A DNA stretch of 64,000 nt from an uncultured bacterium. Its GTDB lineage: Bacteria; Verrucomicrobiota; Lentisphaeria; Victivallales; UBA1829. Below are positions 62,681 through 64,000 of this stretch, in pieces. How positions within the stretch are numbered: position 1 is the first letter of the stretch; each line of letters begins with the position of its first letter. Both the position numbers and the translations under genes were made by a program. The notes below the pieces were generated by a model. The model saw nothing but the letters and a program-made list of their open reading frames with translations. It was not told the origin of the DNA and ran no database searches. The stretch spans positions 1 through 64,000 of the forward strand of contig CASFTV010000013.1 of assembly GCA_949297765.1 (NCBI GenBank), in the 5' to 3' direction.

Positions 62681-63574
62681 TCAATATAAACTGCTCTGAT
62701 CCGGTTTAAACGGATCCAGCCAGTAAACATAGGTCTGGACGGAGCTGACGTTGTTCGGAATCGGAGCCTTGATCAGTTTCACATGGCCGTCGCAGAATAC
62801 CGTGGACATGGCAAGTTTATGACGTGCGCCAAGACCGGACGGTGCGTTGTCCAGATTGATCCAGTTTGCCAGATTTGCGGACTCCACACTGTTCCAGCCA
62901 TATTCCCGGACCGGATAGCGGGAGTTGCTCTTCCGGCTGTTGTCCAGCTCCATATAGAGAGGGATCTGAGCCGAATTGTTCCGTTTCAGAAGTGAACTGT
63001 TTCGACCGAAATCGCTGGTCTTCATCCACGACATCCGGGCGGCGTTCCAGAAATAGCCGGCAACATGCGCATTGACCGCATAACTGATATAGACAAGCGG
63101 CGATGCACCGGCATTCCGCACGGGGTCGGGATCCGACGGACAAACCAGCAGACTGTTTTTGCTGCGGATATTTGTCGGAATATATTTCATGGAAAAATTG
63201 CTGCTGTACGTCGTCATGTAGAAAAGCCAGCTGGACCCCTGACTCTCAAAATTGCGGTCCAGCATCGGATGGCCGAGACGGTCCGGCGTCGACGGATCCA
63301 CCGGCGTGAAATACGACGGAGGATACCAGCCGTCGAAATCACTCGTATACACAAGCGCGGCGGTCCCGCACTGTTTGAGATTATTGAGACAGGAAACGCT
63401 CCGCCCCTTCTCCCTCGCTGCTCCGAGAGCGGAAAGAAGAAGACTGACCAGAATCGCAATAATTGAAATTACAACCAGAAGCTCTATGAGTGTAAATTGC
63501 GTGTACAGTCCCCGCCGCGTTCCCAATGCGGAAGAGGCATCCGTCTCCGACATTTTCTTTCTGCCTTTTTTCAT
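62681..63574 (-). CDS. H-X9-DG pseudopilin
   Basis: A 297-residue pseudopilin with a long leader (27 residues) before [16 protein letters not shown], then [38 protein letters not shown] near residue 255 is an exact H-X9-DG motif. Ser replaces the usual Pro of LLPAL (LLLSALG), a small difference from the other five. AAGG precedes the ATG. It heads an operon with the LamG/transglutaminase-like protein and the beta-helix protein. Confidence 0.88.
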   Translation of the reverse strand: MKKGRKKMSETDASSALGTRRGLYTQFTLIELLVVISIIAILVSLLLSALGAAREKGRSVSCLNNLKQCGTAALVYTSDFDGWYPPSYFTPVDPSTPDRLGHPMLDRNFESQGSSWLFYMTTYSSNFSMKYIPTNIRSKNSLLVCPSDPDPVRNAGASPLVYISYAVNAHVAGYFWNAARMSWMKTSDFGRNSSLLKRNNSAQIPLYMELDNSRKSNSRYPVREYGWNSVESANLANWINLDNAPSGLGARHKLAMSTVFCDGHVKLIKAPIPNNVSSVQTYVYWLDPFKPDQSSLY

Positions 63575-63613
63575 TGTCAGCCCTTTTTCTTTTGCGGTTG
63601 TCCTTTATGAATC

Positions 63614-64000
63614 TTACCCGGGAATCCCGTGGATTGCCAGATCATTTTTTATATCTATCAACACTCTCAGAACTGAGGCGAACTCCTGCAGGGCCTCTTC
63701 CAGGGGACGCCCCGAACAAAGGATGCGGATCATCCCGTAATAGATCAGTTCAGAGAGTTCCGAGGAATCAATGTTGTATTCCGCCGAGATATGCTCCATT
63801 TCCCGGAAGAAGACGGCGTCCCTTGCGTCTTCTTTCCGGAAACTGGCGGCGGCCGCTTTTTTCAGCACGGGAATTCCGTAGGATGCGCTTCCGACAAGAT
63901 TCTGCACACGGTCGCTCAACATGAACTGCACATACTGCTCTGCCAAAGCCTCGTCGATACACTCCCGACGGATGCAGATCAGATCGGTTGCCTGCGCAGT
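63614..64000 (-). CDS. Extracellular solute-binding protein, C-terminal part (partial)
   Basis: The minus-strand frame is open to the window edge; 128 residues of the C-terminus are seen. ALAEQYVQFMLSDRVQNLVG, YGIPVLKKA and EALQEFASVL follow the C-terminal pattern of family 1 ABC-transporter sugar-binding proteins (xxFLxxLLSxxGQxxLAxxxxGIPV). The rest, including any signal peptide or fused regulatory domain, lies outside the window. It is upstream of the pseudopilin at 62681 on the same strand, 39 nt from its start, so the sugar importer may be co-regulated. Confidence 0.6.
   Translation of the reverse strand, partial: TAQATDLICIRRECIDEALAEQYVQFMLSDRVQNLVGSASYGIPVLKKAAAASFRKEDARDAVFFREMEHISAEYNIDSSELSELIYYGMIRILCSGRPLEEALQEFASVLRVLIDIKNDLAIHGIPG

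Noticed and set aside
1..64000. CRISPR arrays, complete insertion sequences, integrase genes
   Set aside because: No regularly spaced 25-40 bp repeats, no cas genes, no transposase or integrase frame was recognised on either strand. RtcR's CARF-type domain is a CRISPR-related fold, but it is part of an RNA-repair regulator and not evidence for a CRISPR system.

Overview
The window is a GC-rich bacterial chromosome segment that looks like a Lentisphaerota/Victivallis-type anaerobic glycan degrader. The evidence is six prepilin-type proteins carrying an FTLIELL-type N-terminal cleavage segment and (mostly) a C-terminal H-X9-DG motif, the many very large secreted carbohydrate-active proteins, and the density of AraC-family regulators (seven, plus one GntR/LacI-type). 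This taxonomic placement is inference from gene families, not from a marker gene.

Layout. 1-5.1 kb is housekeeping: tRNA-Val(CAC) with its own promoter and terminator, a SAM methyltransferase, then a tightly overlapping operon proA - alpha/beta hydrolase (BioH-like) - bioC - mtaB. 5.1-17.1 kb holds three catabolic gene/AraC pairs (lacZ-type GH2 beta-galactosidase; a DUF6259-like TIM-barrel protein; an Asp-box sialidase-like protein), each divergent from its AraC gene, with a DEAD-box RNA helicase in between. 17.1-31.5 kb holds a flavin reductase and two 'pseudopilin + giant secreted glycosidase' loci, then a DUF4838-like protein. 31.6-37.0 kb is the RNA repair module rtcB-rtcA-(insert)-rtcR. 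37.0-52.1 kb holds three more pseudopilin/CAZyme loci with AraC regulators (PL8 lyase; two GH39-like enzymes with C-terminal CBM9-like domains, one accompanied by a GH99-like/WbsX protein). 52.2-56.1 kb is a YdbH-YnbE/YdbL envelope lipid-transport operon preceded by two small membrane proteins. 56.3-64 kb is a further pseudopilin locus with a LamG + transglutaminase-like protein and a parallel beta-helix protein, ending in the C-terminus of an extracellular solute-binding protein cut by the window edge.

Two things stand out. (1) The recurring cassette: AraC regulator, H-X9-DG pseudopilin, then one large secreted polysaccharide-active enzyme, usually with overlapping or closely spaced genes. 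This resembles a polysaccharide-utilisation locus in which a substrate-specific pseudopilin takes the place of SusC/D. (2) The rtc regulatory region exists as two ~175-bp copies, each with a textbook sigma-54 -24/-12 element (GG-N10-GC). They flank ~1.1 kb of foreign, decayed DNA (a papain-fold toxin fragment with an immunity-like gene, and a frameshifted Mu-like I-protein remnant). The copy nearest rtcA still contains the dead first codons of rtcR, which shows the duplication was of the rtcR-rtcA intergenic region itself.

No CRISPR array, complete insertion sequence or rRNA was seen.
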